A stretch of DNA of 64,000 nt from Coptis chinensis (lineage: Eukaryota > Streptophyta > Magnoliopsida > Ranunculales > Ranunculaceae): positions 79,575,501-79,639,500 of the forward strand of contig CM027378.1 in the NCBI GenBank assembly GCA_015680905.1. The letters are read 5' to 3'. The number at the start of each line of letters is the position of its first letter. Position 1 is the first letter of the stretch. The notes beneath the pieces were generated by a model. That model saw only the letters and a list, made by a program, of their open reading frames with translations. It searched no databases and was not told the origin of the DNA. The position numbers and the translations under genes were made by a program. Below, one piece after another: positions 1-11,662 of this stretch.

Positions 1-3000
1 ACCATTGTGAGAAGCTTGATGACGCACCAACACTCCACCAGAAAGCTTGTCAAAGGGTTGAACACTGCCATTGGAATCATTATACATAACATTCTCCGTA
101 CAACCTTGGCAACTGTTTTGTAAAGCAGCATCCTGGAGTTGGTTGTCTGCATTCCCCTCATCAGACAAGTTTAAATCAGGTGTCACGGCAGAAAATTCAG
201 TTTTCCCCTCACTAGCATCCTGTTCAATACACTCATCAGATGTTGATGGGACACTTGGCTCGAAATGGTTTGCATTAGATACAACATGACAAAGCTCAAC
301 TGAAGTACATCCGATGCTGTGAATAATGTGTTCATTCAATTTAGAGTTTCTTTTGACAGGATTCTCGGCAGTAGATTGGTAACAGTTGCAAGAGACAACA
401 TTAGTGTAGTCAGATTCTGCATTTAACGTATGCTGCGCAAAACCTTCATCCCGGAGATGATCACGTTCGCCTCCAGTAGCTTCTACATTCATTTCAAGAG
501 CAACATCTAGTTTGGCATCACAGTTCACGCCATGAAAAAGAAACTTTGAGTCATGAGCAGATTCGTCACTAAGACCATCAAGCATGGGTGGAAGGGAAGC
601 ATCTGAGGGATTGCCTATCATGTCAGAAGTATTACGTGTGGCAACACTGGGACTACAACAGCCAGTTTGAATGAAAAATTTCCCATTGTTCACCTCAGGG
701 TCATAAGAACCACCCTTGTTATGAGCTTGGGCAACAAACTCAATAATATCAGATTCGCTTTCCACGTTTGATTCAGAGTGACTTTGCACATGATTTCCAC
801 TAGTGTGAAGTAAACTATTACCAGAAACAGCATTTCGATTGTTAGCATTCTTATTACTTGCATGTTGTGCGGAAGTTTCATTCAAAATGCAGTGATCAAG
901 TTCATAACCAGCAGCTTCTAAATTCGCTTCAGGAGCATCATCTTCAGTAGAATTTTGTAGCTTCATAACATCAGAAGAGATAAAGACGGTCTTACTTTCC
1001 ACATCAAGTTTATTACTATGATCCACACCAAGGTGAAGGAAAAACTTTGTGTCAGGAGAAGATTCGTCACTAGGACCATCAGGTATGGGTCCAACAGCAT
1101 CAAATGGCGTACTTCTCATGTCCACAGTATCATCATATGAGGAACCATCGGGACATTTAGGACCAGTTTCATCTAATACCGACCCTTTGTTCATCTTGTG
1201 GTCATAGACATCACTCATTTCAGGAGCACAGACTCCAGACTCACCCAAACACAGATCCGCTCTACTTTCCACCTTGTGAACACTGTTTTCTTTTAGGTCG
1301 GTGGTACTTCGCACAGGACTACCAGTGGTCTGAATACAGCCACAAACAGTAGTAGTGCAGCCACTTTTATCATTTGCTGTATGTTGGCTGGAAGCTTCAT
1401 CTAAAGGATGCATCACAAGTTCAACAGCTGCAGGTTCTACATTTACATTATGAGTATCATCCTCCATGGACTTTTGAAGCTTCGGCTTGACAGATGAACT
1501 GATGGGGTCAGAACCTACTGCCAACATATTATCACTATTCACACCATCAACAATGGTTCCAAGTGCAGCATCTGAGGGATTATTTGTCACGTCCAGAGTA
1601 TCGCATGTGGAATCACTAGTACCTAAGGAACCAATTTTAGAGGAAGAAACCTCATTATTCATCTCGTGGCCATTGTCTGGACTACAGATGTCAGGCTCAA
1701 CAAAACCATTACTGTTATCTGGTACAATGGTCTTGACAACTAGAGAAACATATACAATGTGTCAGGTTATAACAAATAAAGTTGGAAGTACGAAAACAAA
1801 TGAGGTTTTTGACTTTACCCGAACTACCCGTTACATCCATTTCATTTAACTTGTGCCTGAGCAGCGGTTTCTGTAACAGATCTGTGCTTGGGAATACCAA
1901 CATATTTAAGGTCTTCACTTCTTGCTTGTCTGATTCCTCAAATGGTTTAAAACCAAAAACTGAAGTCCAAGTGTCCATGAGCTCAGAAATGGCAGGTATT
2001 ACCAGTTTTTCAACATTGAGAGAACAGAGAGCCTGAAGATTAGAAAGACCAATAAATTCACAAGGGATTAGAAACTCATAACGCAATGCAATGCATAGAA
2101 TACTAGCTTAGTTATCGAATCGCTTGTTTAATCCCTAGTGAATACCAAGTCATCTCTGATCAAGGTTTCACTAGCATAGTAGCATGAGAGATTAGCACCC
2201 CCACAAATCTCTTTTATGGGGTTTCTAATATCTAGTTCTCCGTTATGAGTTTTATCTCTAGAAACTCAGTACACTCTCTTTGATGGCTGCAAATGCAATG
2301 CATAGAATTTGAAACATATGGAAGAAATCAACAGTCTGGAACATCATGCACAATATGATAAATCTAGAACAGACAAACAGTGAAATACAAATAGAAGCAA
2401 TAGGAAGGATCTAGAGAGCGTACTGATTCAATTGCATAAAAAAGTCTCCGGCACATCCCCTGACGCCTATAAATATGGCGCGTCCCGATGAATGGCATCT
2501 CCACTAATCTGGTCCCATGAAACCTAATAAAAAATGCAAACAATTCGAATTATTGAGACTAATCATAGTAAGATATAAAAGGAAATCATTTAGTTTAAGA
2601 AGCAAACATGACATTAACTAATTGCAAATTTGCACCCTCACACTTAGAATACAAGAAATGTAACAAGAAACAGAACTATTGGCTAAATGAGTATACGGTG
2701 ATTAACAAACATGGGCAGGTTATATGACCGCAAACAACACTAATTCTGGATGTTCTAACTTCTAAGCATTACATAGTCTTGTTTTCTTAATTATTACATA
2801 TACCTCAAAGTTATTCCCAGACCTTTGACCACATAAACTTGATACTTTAAATTACAATAATGACAGAACTAAAGAGAAGGGGTGGGGTCCATTGGTCTAC
2901 TGGTCAAGCCTTAACAGGTTGGTCCCAAGGTATTGTATTCAATTCCCACCACCGCAGAAAAAGGATTAAAGGGGTTACAGAATAAAGCTCTAAATATTAA

Positions 3001-6000
3001 ATAAAAGAAAGAAGACAACTCTCATCACTTAGAAGTGTCTCATGTTCCTTTATAACCCAAACATTGGAGTTGATCTAAGGGATTATCACAGAACACAAAG
3101 CCTTATCGAATCCGGATTCTAACCTCCTCATCAGCCCTCATACCACTCTCCCATTTTCTTCTTCAGCACAGAGAGAGGGAGTCACACAGTAGCTTTTCTT
3201 CTTTCGTAATTTTTTGCTTAATTACCAAACAACTCCTACGAGTGTGTGTGAGCAACTCATCAGGTAACATTTAACCCGAAAATACAACTTACGGGAAAGT
3301 AAGGCAAAGCAGGCCAGGGATGATTCAAATGGCAGTGCATGAGAAAGAGATATAAGTGAATTAACAGAGGAGTTACCTATCCTACTGAAAACTACAAGCT
3401 TTCCCAATATTCATCATCAATCAAAAGGACCAAGATGAAAGACCAACCCTTTTAACAAAGGAAAACATGAAAGCCATTTCCCAATGATTTGTGTTCTTAA
3501 AGTTTAAATCAAAGTTCCAAGCTAGCAACCCGTTACTTGGCTAGAGGAAAACCCAAGGAAGATTGATACTTCTTCCTTAAATCTTCCTTAAATCAGGTAT
3601 AAATACAACTAATCTGTACCCAAAGTCAAGTAATCAACCCAATTTTCCCCCAGCACTACTATCTGTTCTATCAATCTTAAATTTGTTGTCACAATTAAAA
3701 TGCTTGCACCCTCTAGAATTACCTTCACAATCCATACTTGAAGGGACAACTTGACCACTCAGTGCCAGTGACAGTGCAGGATCTTTTAAGGGTGAGTGAA
3801 GTGGAAAACATCAGCAGGTAACATGTCTTTTCATATTGGAAATAAAATTAAGGACAACAACAATGGCAAAAAAATAAATAAATAAATAAAATACAGGGTA
3901 TAACAGATAAGCTATGTTGCCATAAATTGTAGGAATATTTTGCCTATTACGAACTCACAATACAATTTGTATCAGGCTTATACCAGATAAGCTATGTTAA
4001 ATACATCCAAATTACGAGGTAGGGGCCTGCCTCAACCCCGTAAGTACATTAATTTCCTTGAAGGACGCTCACCTGATGGACGCTGCTGAGATGATCTCAT
4101 CACCTCTCTCCAGAACAACAGTATAGAAGGCACTATAGTTCAGGCGATAAAAGTTTGATCTACATAAGAGATAGATCAAGTGATTAAAACAAAAGACATA
4201 ATAAAGATTTTATCTAAATGAATATGCCAGCCAGATACGAAAAGAATGATTCTGATACAAAAGCAACATTTTTTTAAGTACTTAAATATACCACTTATTA
4301 ACAAATAAAGTACCGGAAAAAAAAATAGTAATTTCAATTCGAGTTTAATTACTGAAAGAAAAACAATGTTCAGACGAAATTCTTCTGAAGTAGAGACATT
4401 ACAAAAGGTGAAAGGGACAAGAAACCAATCAAAAGGTCAGAACCGGAATGTATATGCATCACATAATCCACAGGTAAAATAAATGAAATATATGAGAATT
4501 TGGTACCAGAAAAACAAAGAAGAAACCACTTGAAATTTGTGTCCAAAAACAAGCAAGCATGTGACAGAGTTGGAAATAACTAGTCTATCCTATTATCAAG
4601 AATTGCACCATACTAAATATTACTTTTGAAAGCAGATGCGGAGCGATTGCTGATCGCAAGAGTTAAGGAATGCAATTACCACAAGGGAAATTCAGATCTT
4701 CCAACCCAAACCCCTAACTAACAAGAACTCTACATAAACAGATATGTCAGTGCAAAATGAACAATTTTGCAAATGAGTCATCGGCTCAACAGTCGTGCAC
4801 CCTCCTCACATGTAGGAGGTCGGGGGTTCGAAACACATTAATTCACCTAGGGGAGTTTTCACTTGTGTAATTATTTAAACACTACAAGGCTGATAGCCTT
4901 TGCGATTGTTCCTATAGAATCGGATATGGCTCCACAGTCAATTACCCTTTGAGGCCAGGTAGACAGTGACGTGGCAGCGTAGGTGGAGTAAAATCAAAGC
5001 GAGACTTCATAGAGGTGGCTCTTGTGCAATGTGGAGGTGATGGGACTGCTTAGGTGCGACTACATGTCCTAGTTGCTTCAGCTGTAAGCAACAACCTCCA
5101 TAGATATAAAGAGGTTTACAAAAAAACAACAACACTTCATTAAACCATTGCTGACAATTGATGGTCACCTATCAACACACAATGTATGTCTTGAGATCAT
5201 AACTTTTAAACTCTTACCCAATATTAAACAAAACATTACGAATCAAATCAACTCCACTCCTTTGGTCAGTGACAGGCAAAAAACATTCATCCATTACAGT
5301 TAAGGCAACAGCTAATTTGGCGTTGTATTCTGCCTTTTGGCATTGGACACGGCTAGACGAATCTGAGTCTAGAGTAGAACGCTGAATCAGAGTCCAAGAA
5401 AACCCAGCTTCTAGTTCATGTTTGACCCCAAGAAGTTTCTGCAATTGTTGAAAGAGCTGCAGAATAGAAAAACGTCAAAACTGATTTTAGTTCACTACCT
5501 CAGATGTAGAAAATAAATAACAAAATAAAGTATAATAATGCCCCTATAAATTTAAAGGAAAAAATTTTGGGGAAAAATTTATGTACTGCTTAACAGAATG
5601 GTATTATCCTAAGTCTCTACTCTTGCATTTGTGACACTCTAACAATGAAAACTGGTAGTCTAGCAATGACATTGTCACATGTCCGTGCCAAAAACGGCTA
5701 CAAGGTGTCGCAAGAGTTGGCAATATGTAAAGGCAGAATGAGCATCCACATGGAAGTGCAGGAGCAGCAATTTATTGCCACTTGTAGTCTCAATGCACAA
5801 ATTCTAAAAGATCAGGCTCCCCCACATGAGCAGAACTTGCAAAACTTGTGTGATAGATTACAAGTGAAATTGTTGTTAGATGGGGAATGCAGTGCCATAA
5901 TGTCCTAATACTAATAATTCCAGCACAAATGAGAAGAACTTAGATGTTGAGATGTAAATCATGTTGGAGACGGCATTAACATTACACAACTGATAGTACT

Positions 6001-8941
6001 TCTTTTCAAATTCTACAGAAGCATAATGTTCCTAAGCTCTGCTGGCATAAGTGAAGCACTGAACCAGTGGAACTCTAAAAAGAAAGTGGTACTACCTCTG
6101 CACATGATTTCCCACAAAAGGAAGTGCATGAAACATCAGAGTCAATACATGTAGTATCTGATCGCCACCCACACAGTCGGTGATCTGAGATAGAGAACTG
6201 TTGTTAGCAGCAGGTTTTTACTTTCATTGCAACGCTAATATCAGTGTAATTATGAAGCTAAGCTCAGGAGGGGCTAGATGAAGAAAAGAGAGAGAAGCAA
6301 ATACATTTTTCCTCACACAGACTGCATGAGCATAATGATGTGTCTTCTTCTTGATCAGTACTGCCATCAACCCCACCACAAAATTTGCACGAGCAATTTG
6401 GACAATTCCACTCACCAGAAGGAAGCATCTGCAAATGGAAAATTTTCATTTGGTAAATGAGTGGTTATTCATGTAAAACAACTTGTTAGTAGCCATTCAT
6501 TTAGATCAGTGTGCTGAGGAGTGAGCCTCATGAGCATGCATTATTTGAAGACAATAATTCAAAAATATAATGTATAGAGAATAATCTAGTATAAGAATAG
6601 AATCGAAAATTGTCAGAATCAACTTCTCTTAAAAAATTCATCCCCTATGCCTTATTTTGTGTTGTTCGAGACAACCCACAGTTTGATAGGAGATTCAATC
6701 ACAGCTTAACAAAAAGTGCTTGCACTAGCGTAGGCACACCTGCACAGTCAAAAATAACTACCAATGTTGTTTTGGGTACTCACTTACATTAGGTTCTCCA
6801 AATTTCTTTCCAGCCTGCCATCCAAATGTACCCAAGAGGTCTCTCAATCACAAGTTCACAACACATACAATATATTATGTTTCTTTCTCCTTTTAAGTTT
6901 GGAAAGGCGTTGAAGGTTATATATATATATAAAAGGGAAACGAAATTGGTCGGCAAGAACAGTCATCTTGTACCTGTATATCTAAGCAGCTTTGATGGAA
7001 GGTAGAAGGACAACCATCACAACAAATCAAGTTCCCACCATCTCCACATATGCCGCAGGTATCATCATTTGGATCACCACCATCGATGTCTACAGAGTGG
7101 AACCCACGGCGAACAGATTTTTCTTGTCTATTCCATGCATCAAGCTGGCACTGAAAAAGGGAAGGCCCATTCTCTACAATAATGTTTTGGAATGGCTGAT
7201 GCAGTTTACTTCCTGCATGAAGTTCAAACTTCGAAACAGGTAGGATTTTACTACAGCAACCACAGTGAATGCCCTCCCTCGTAATCCAACCCTCCAGCAT
7301 AGCTTGTGTACGTCTCTTGTTCATATACTGCACTTTTCCGCTCAAGGGAACTGTGTCCATATCAATCAGCCATGAGAGGACAGTTCTTTTCCCAGTATAT
7401 GGAACAAACTCATCGTCGCCCATATTTGGCCCCTTGCTAGAGCTACGAACCATCAAAGCACGTCCCCTTTGCCTTTTACTTTTCCCATTTCCATAACCAG
7501 CTATGGTCAGAGTAGATTTCTTGCGTTTAGCAAGTTGCTCTGTGTTTAGACCTGCCAAATTGTTTCCTTTGATTCTCAGCTTCAGTGATTTGCCATCTTG
7601 CATGACAGCAGAATCCATACTTTCTACATTCCTACCACTATCAATTTTCACTTTCAAATGTTTTTTCTTAAACTTTTTTTCAGAGGTTTCTTTTGCATTC
7701 TTATTTCCTCTCTCGGCTTTCTGCTTCATCTTCATTTCTCTCTCTATCTTCTTGCGTGTTTGCCTCGTTAACTTGTGAAGGACATCATCCGGTATGGGGG
7801 TAAATGATGAAATGTTTCCACCATTATTTTGGTCTCTTCCATCATCTTCAAATTGCTTTTGAAACGCAGAATAAGCTTTGGTAATTGACCAGAACTCTGT
7901 TCCTGAGGGATTAACGTAAACAGCATCCTGATAGTTCCTGTTCTTCCTGGGCCTTAAATCAATTTTCCAACCTGCATCGACAAGCATCTGCCTAATCCGT
8001 TCCCGTAGTAACTGTTTTTCTGTGCCAGTGCCCCGCTTAACTTCTCCTTCCTTGCGCTTAGTTGTCAAGCAAGGTTCAGATGTCAACGTAAACTCTTTCT
8101 TACTACTCACCCCCTTTTTGGAACTACACGCCTCCTTCTTGGAACTACAAGCGCCTGCATTTTGTGAATCCTGAGACAAGGACGTATCACGAACTTCATT
8201 ATGTTTGATTGAAATTTTTTTAACTGAATTCACTTGCTTCTCTGTTACTACAGCTGGGTGTGATTTTTCAGACAACTTGCTTTCCGAGTAAAATGAACTA
8301 GACAAAGGTGCTTTGCTAAAGAAATAATCTGAAGATCTAGAACCCTTTCTATTCTCTTCTGTGTCCTTTGTTCTGAAAATTTTCTCTGATCCACCCACCT
8401 TATTCTTGTTATTGGGCATCACCTTCAAAACACCGTTTTTTCCCTGCACTCTAATAGGATGAACAGAAAACTTTTCTCTCATCATCTCAAATCTCTCGCC
8501 AGAGTCAAATGGAACACTTCTGCTGCACCCGGTTTCTAATTCTCTCTGATTACCAATTGGAACCTTTCTTTTAGATATCAAAACACCATTTCTCCCAACC
8601 TCTTTCCTTCTCTCTTCCACCGCATTCTTCAACAACGACACTTTCCCAAAAAATTCATCATTCAAATACCCATTATCATCAGCCCTACTCCTCTTCCTCT
8701 CAAAAATCCTATTCCTATCAACTCCCAATTTTCTCTTCCTATCAATCTCAATCTCTTTCTCACGATCAAAAAAATTTAATTTCGGTGCAACTAATGAATC
8801 ATCGTCACCAGATTCCGAATCACTTAATATTAATCGTTTCCTCTTTTTCTCACCTAAACAAACATTACTCATTCCAGTATCACCCTTTTTCTTCACAATT
8901 AAACAACCAAATGGACCAGATCTAGATGAACCCTCTTTCAT
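1..8941 (-). CDS. IDM1-like PHD-finger / GNAT acetyltransferase (3' end outside window)
   Basis: Predicted nuclear chromatin regulator of the INCREASED DNA METHYLATION 1/ROS4 family, whose Arabidopsis founder is a histone acetyltransferase that protects loci from DNA hypermethylation. Coding exons read from GT-AG junctions with continuous phase: 6974-8941, 6305-6428, 6096-6184, 5218-5456, 4073-4159, 2424-2523, 1819-2032 and <1-1739, giving at least 1520 residues. Visible in order: a basic Lys/Arg-rich N-terminus; a conserved block near 312-360 ([16 protein letters not shown]); a Jas/TPL-binding-like domain from about 521 ([16 protein letters not shown]); a C4HC3 PHD finger from 629 ([21 protein letters not shown]) completed in exon 2 (WNCPNC); a second Cys/His cluster; and a GNAT fold whose acetyl-CoA loop reads RRQGMCRR near 855-862. 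A long acidic Ser/Asn-rich tail built of repeats follows. The start at 8941 is preferred because a leader intron would remove the upstream in-frame ATG at 9001. Family membership is firm; orthology to IDM1 itself is not established. Confidence 0.9.
190..1680 (-). repeat. Three diverged internal repeats encoding the tail of the IDM1-like protein
   Basis: The last visible exon is made of about three diverged copies of a roughly 160-170-residue unit, beginning near 1678, 1208 and 706 on the minus strand. Recurring landmarks are a start like HEMNNE / DHKMNKG / DPEVNNG, a [16 protein letters not shown] / [16 protein letters not shown] block, an NVEP / [11 protein letters not shown] / [11 protein letters not shown] block, and an SQHTAN / AQHASN / AQHTLN block. 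The reading frame stays open through all copies, so the expansion is translated. Copies are clearly diverged, so this is an old duplication. Confidence 0.75.
2880..3010 (+). mobile_element. Probable tRNA-derived SINE remnant in an IDM1-like intron
   Basis: Lies in the intron between 2524 and 4072. A tRNA-like head (GGTCTACTGGTCAAGCC) is followed 35-40 bases later by a box-B-like motif (GTATTCAATTCCCACC) and an A-rich tail. No convincing target duplication was seen, so the boundaries are approximate. Confidence 0.4.
4775..5130 (+). mobile_element. Probable tRNA-derived SINE in an IDM1-like intron
   Basis: Lies in the intron 4160-5217. A box-A-like stretch (ATCGGCTCAACAGTCGTGC) and a strong box B (GGGGGTTCGAAAC) are spaced as in a tRNA. 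They are followed by a unique body and a short A-rich end (ACAAAAAAACAACAAC), typical of a plant SINE. Boundaries approximate. Confidence 0.5.
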
Positions 8942-9017
8942 CTCACATAAAAATTTCAAAATTAAAAACCAGAAATCACCATTGCATTCACTGAATATCA
9001 AATTGAGAGATTGTTAC
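8942..9017 (-). other. Candidate 76-bp 5'-leader intron of the IDM1-like gene
   Basis: On the minus strand GACAAAG is followed by the donor GTAACA at 9017, and a T-rich stretch ends in TATGTGAG directly before the ATG at 8941. Splicing would remove the in-frame ATG at 9001 and leave translation to start at MKEG, which resembles the start of family members. Inferred from sequence only. Confidence 0.5.
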
Positions 9018-9420
9018 CTTTGTCGGTGAACGAGATATAGAATTGGAAATGAATTGGGGATTTTTTTTTGGAGCTTTTAAGGAAAGAGAGAGAAAGAGAA
9101 ATGAGATTGTTTGTTTAGAGAATTGACTTTTCTTTAATGACGTTGCTTTTTGTTTATTATTTCCTTAATTATGTTGTTTCCCTCCAAATTGTTGTAAATA
9201 TAATTAATCATTCCTCCTTCTAATTATGTTTATTTCTCTGGGTTAAATGGTGCAGAGTTACAGAAAAGCCGGGTGGTCTCGTGGATGAACAGCCAAAGGT
9301 GGGTGGACATTTTGATACTTTTTTTTTTTTGGGGTAAAGATTTGATACTCTGATGTTAGTATAGCCATTCATACTGCTTCTCTTTTATACGCATTCCCTT
9401 GGTGTATTTCTGGTAGACTT
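9018..9420 (-). promoter_or_regulatory. Leader and promoter region of the IDM1-like gene
   Basis: Upstream of the leader exon the minus strand is CT-rich (9070-9110), a pyrimidine patch common at plant transcription starts. No clear TATA box was found. The remaining bases up to 9420 hold nothing recognisable. Confidence 0.35.
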
Positions 9421-9740
9421 TTGGCAGAGCCTATTATCGAGTCTAAATTTATAGTCACACACGCAAACTTAAAAATCTCGTCTATTGAAATGTTGACCTT
9501 CAAAAGGAAAGTTGTTAAAGAAATGAAGATGGCTAGAAAGCCTAGAACAAACCCAAGGAAAAGTAGATGGTGGGCTTATATTAAAAATATATTGGGCCCA
9601 AACCTACAAAACCAGAATTCTAAAAAGCAGAAAATCCAAGTTTGATCGGCCTCGAATTACATTTTCTGGCAAAACCCTAACAATTGCAGAGGTAAAATCG
9701 CTAATTTTCCATTCAATTGTATATCACTTGGTTTGTAGTT
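9421..9740 (+). other. Orphan promoter/leader-like segment, paralogous to about 39035-39260
   Basis: Bases 9560-9740 share an ordered set of blocks with 39035-39260: GTGGGC..AT.TTAAAAATATA, AAACCAGAATT, GAAAATCCAA.TTTGATC, CTCGAATTACATTT and AATTGCAGAGGTA.AATCGCT. It also contains a telo-box-like AAACCCTAA and a possible donor at GCAGAG/GTAAAATC. No coding sequence follows, so it looks like the 5' end of a gene whose body is gone. The short ORF at 9421-9645 is not considered real. Confidence 0.4.
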
Positions 9741-10060
9741 CGTACAAAGCAAGAGTTGATAAGTGGGCTTTAAGTGTAACTCCATTGACTCCAAGTTCAA
9801 GTGTGCAACTAATATATATCTTCAAACAAATTCCACGGTTAAGTGTTCGGACAGAGAGTAATTCTAGAGGACAAATCGGAGGGAAAAAGTAATTTGAGAT
9901 GACACCTTTTTTTTTTAATCACTCACAAAGACGGGGTAGATGAAAGGTCAAGTATGCCCTTGATGTGAAATTAAAAACGGCTCGGATAGATAAAATATCA
10001 AATATACTCCTGATACGAAATAATAAACGGCCCAGCCTAACCAAAACAACTCGGTGTATA
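9741..10060. other. Short direct duplication, otherwise no gene
   Basis: At 9926-10035 two imperfect copies of a roughly 55-60-base unit lie in tandem (GATGAAAGGTCAAGTATGCC / GATAAAATATCAAATATACT, each followed by CCTGATRYGAAAT and AAACGGC). Nothing else is recognisable. Confidence 0.4.
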
Positions 10061-10378
10061 TAGTATTATGAACAATCAATGTTCATATATTAACATGAGC
10101 TATGAACACTCATTGTTCATATAAACAATCATTGTTGATTGGTGATACCTATTTGGGGTATGAACAATCACTGTTCATACCTCAACATAATATATGATCA
10201 GTAAAAACACATATTAGAGTATGAGCAATCATTGTTTATACCTCAACATGAGTTATGAACAATTATTGTTCATACCTATTTGGGTATGAATATTGATTGT
10301 TCATACATCAACATGAACTATGAACAATTACTGTTCATACATCAATATGAACTATGAACAATCATTGTTCATACCTAT

Positions 10379-10837
10379 TGTAAGTACCCTCCGTTCTACA
10401 CTACAGTGCATCTGTGCATGTGTCCACATACCAGGTTGTCCTCCCACAACTCGTCCCATATCATCAGGTCGAACCCACGACCTAACACTCAGGTCACCCA
10501 CAGTATCAGTTACAGCCAGTTATGGAAGCAAATCAACTAGCGCAATCTTAGAGCTCAATCAACGCCACAATTAAGGAGATATTAACTTAGTAACAGCAGA
10601 GTAATGGCGAATCATCAAGATAACACACAAGGTGGATCTACACTTCATAACGGTCCAAAGCAAATATGGAAGGTCAACTCAAACATCTATAAATAGAGAA
10701 AGATGAACTACGTAAAGCTTGATTCAAGTTTACCCCAAGAAACTTGATACATAGGCAACTCTTATCCCAAGAAGAGTGCAGCCATTCCCTATCAACCAAA
10801 TCATCAGGTCATTGTCCAATAAACACTAACATCTACA
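10379..10837 (+). repeat. 5' LTR of the deleted gypsy element
   Basis: Begins TGTAAGTACC and ends ATCTACA. It contains a TATA-like CTATAAATAGAG near 10688. Bases 10594-10837 match 11419-11662 nearly base for base. Confidence 0.85.
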
Positions 10838-10922
10838 TTGGCGCCGTCTGCAGATTCGTTCTCTTGAGAAAAGACACATACCATTTTCTCAAGCCCACGA
10901 AGCTGGTCACAAACAAGCTACT

Positions 10923-11440
10923 ATGGAAGCACAATTACAAGCATTAGCAGATCAGATGAAGACGCTTCAAGAGTCGTTCGTATTACTTCAACAAGAGAAC
11001 CAGACAATGCGCAAACACACCACCTCAAACACTAACAACGACCCTCCAGATGCAGTGGAGAACAATGTCGTTACAGCCCTCACCAACACCACCAATCAAA
11101 GGCTGGAAGACTTCGCGCAAAGATTGGAGAAGGTGAATGACAAGGACAGCGCACTCCAAATCACCCAGAAAATACTCCACACGTACAAGGCGTCACCATT
11201 CACAACAGAAATCAGTCACAAGCAGCCATCTTCAGAGTTCATCCAACCAATGTTCCCGTTGTACAACGGTAGCTCGTGTCCAGGCCAGCACATAGCTCGT
11301 TTCAACCAGACTCTCGCACTCTATAGCATACAGCACGCCAGAATACGACTACCTAAAGTGCAAACTCTTTCCAGCCAGCCTGAAGGACGGAGCCATAGAT
11401 TGGTTCTACACACTCCCACAGCAGAGTAATGTCGAATCAT
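10923..11440 (+). pseudogene. Truncated gag of the deleted gypsy element
   Basis: An ATG at 10923 opens a Gln-rich, probably coiled-coil N-terminus (MEAQLQALADQMKTLQESF) followed by a gag-like core (FPLYNGSS, HIARFNQTLALYS). Near 11340 the frame slips by one base: the other frame continues with KCKLFPASLKDGAIDWFY, the conserved block of plant gypsy gag. It runs into the partial 3' LTR at CAGCAGAGTAATG, so neither the rest of gag nor pol is present. Confidence 0.65.
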
Positions 11441-11662
11441 CAAGATAGCACACACGATGGATCTACACTTTATAATGGTCTAAAGCAAATATGGAAGGTC
11501 AGCTCAAACATCTATAAATAGAGAGAGATGAACTACGTAAGACTTGATTCAAGTTTACCCCAAGAAACTTGATATGTAGGCAACTCTTATTCCAAGAAGA
11601 GTGCATCCATTCCCTATCAACCAAATCATCAGGTCGTTGTCCAGTAAACACTAACATCTACA
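11419..11662 (+). repeat. Partial 3' LTR of the deleted gypsy element
   Basis: Corresponds to the last 244 bases of the 5' LTR and lacks its first 215. The junction with gag lies in CAGCAGAGTAATG, a string also present in the 5' LTR at 10594. Confidence 0.85.

Larger units (their letters stand above)
10379..11662 (+). mobile_element. Internally deleted Ty3/gypsy-type LTR element
   Basis: The 5' LTR (10379-10837, TGTAAGTACC to ATCTACA) is followed by a primer-binding site (TGGCGCCGTCTGC, 10839-10851), part of gag, and then only the last 244 bases of the 3' LTR (11419-11662). A perfect 5-bp target duplication, CCTAT, flanks it (10374-10378 and 11663-11667). Pol, the rest of gag and the first 215 bases of the 3' LTR are missing. 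Confidence 0.85.

Noticed and set aside
1487-1849. 120-codon plus-strand frame
   Set aside because: Antisense to the repeated tail exon of the IDM1-like gene and crosses its intron.
2880-5130. tRNA-like sequences considered as functional tRNA genes
   Set aside because: They have box-like motifs but no closed acceptor stem or anticodon arm, and A-rich tails point to SINEs.
5645-5908. 87-codon plus-strand frame in an IDM1-like intron
   Set aside because: Lies wholly within the intron 5457-6095, with no family features and no promoter.
6992-7778. Open frames on the plus strand opposite the IDM1-like first exon
   Set aside because: They are antisense shadows of a long, well-supported coding exon and show no domain of their own.
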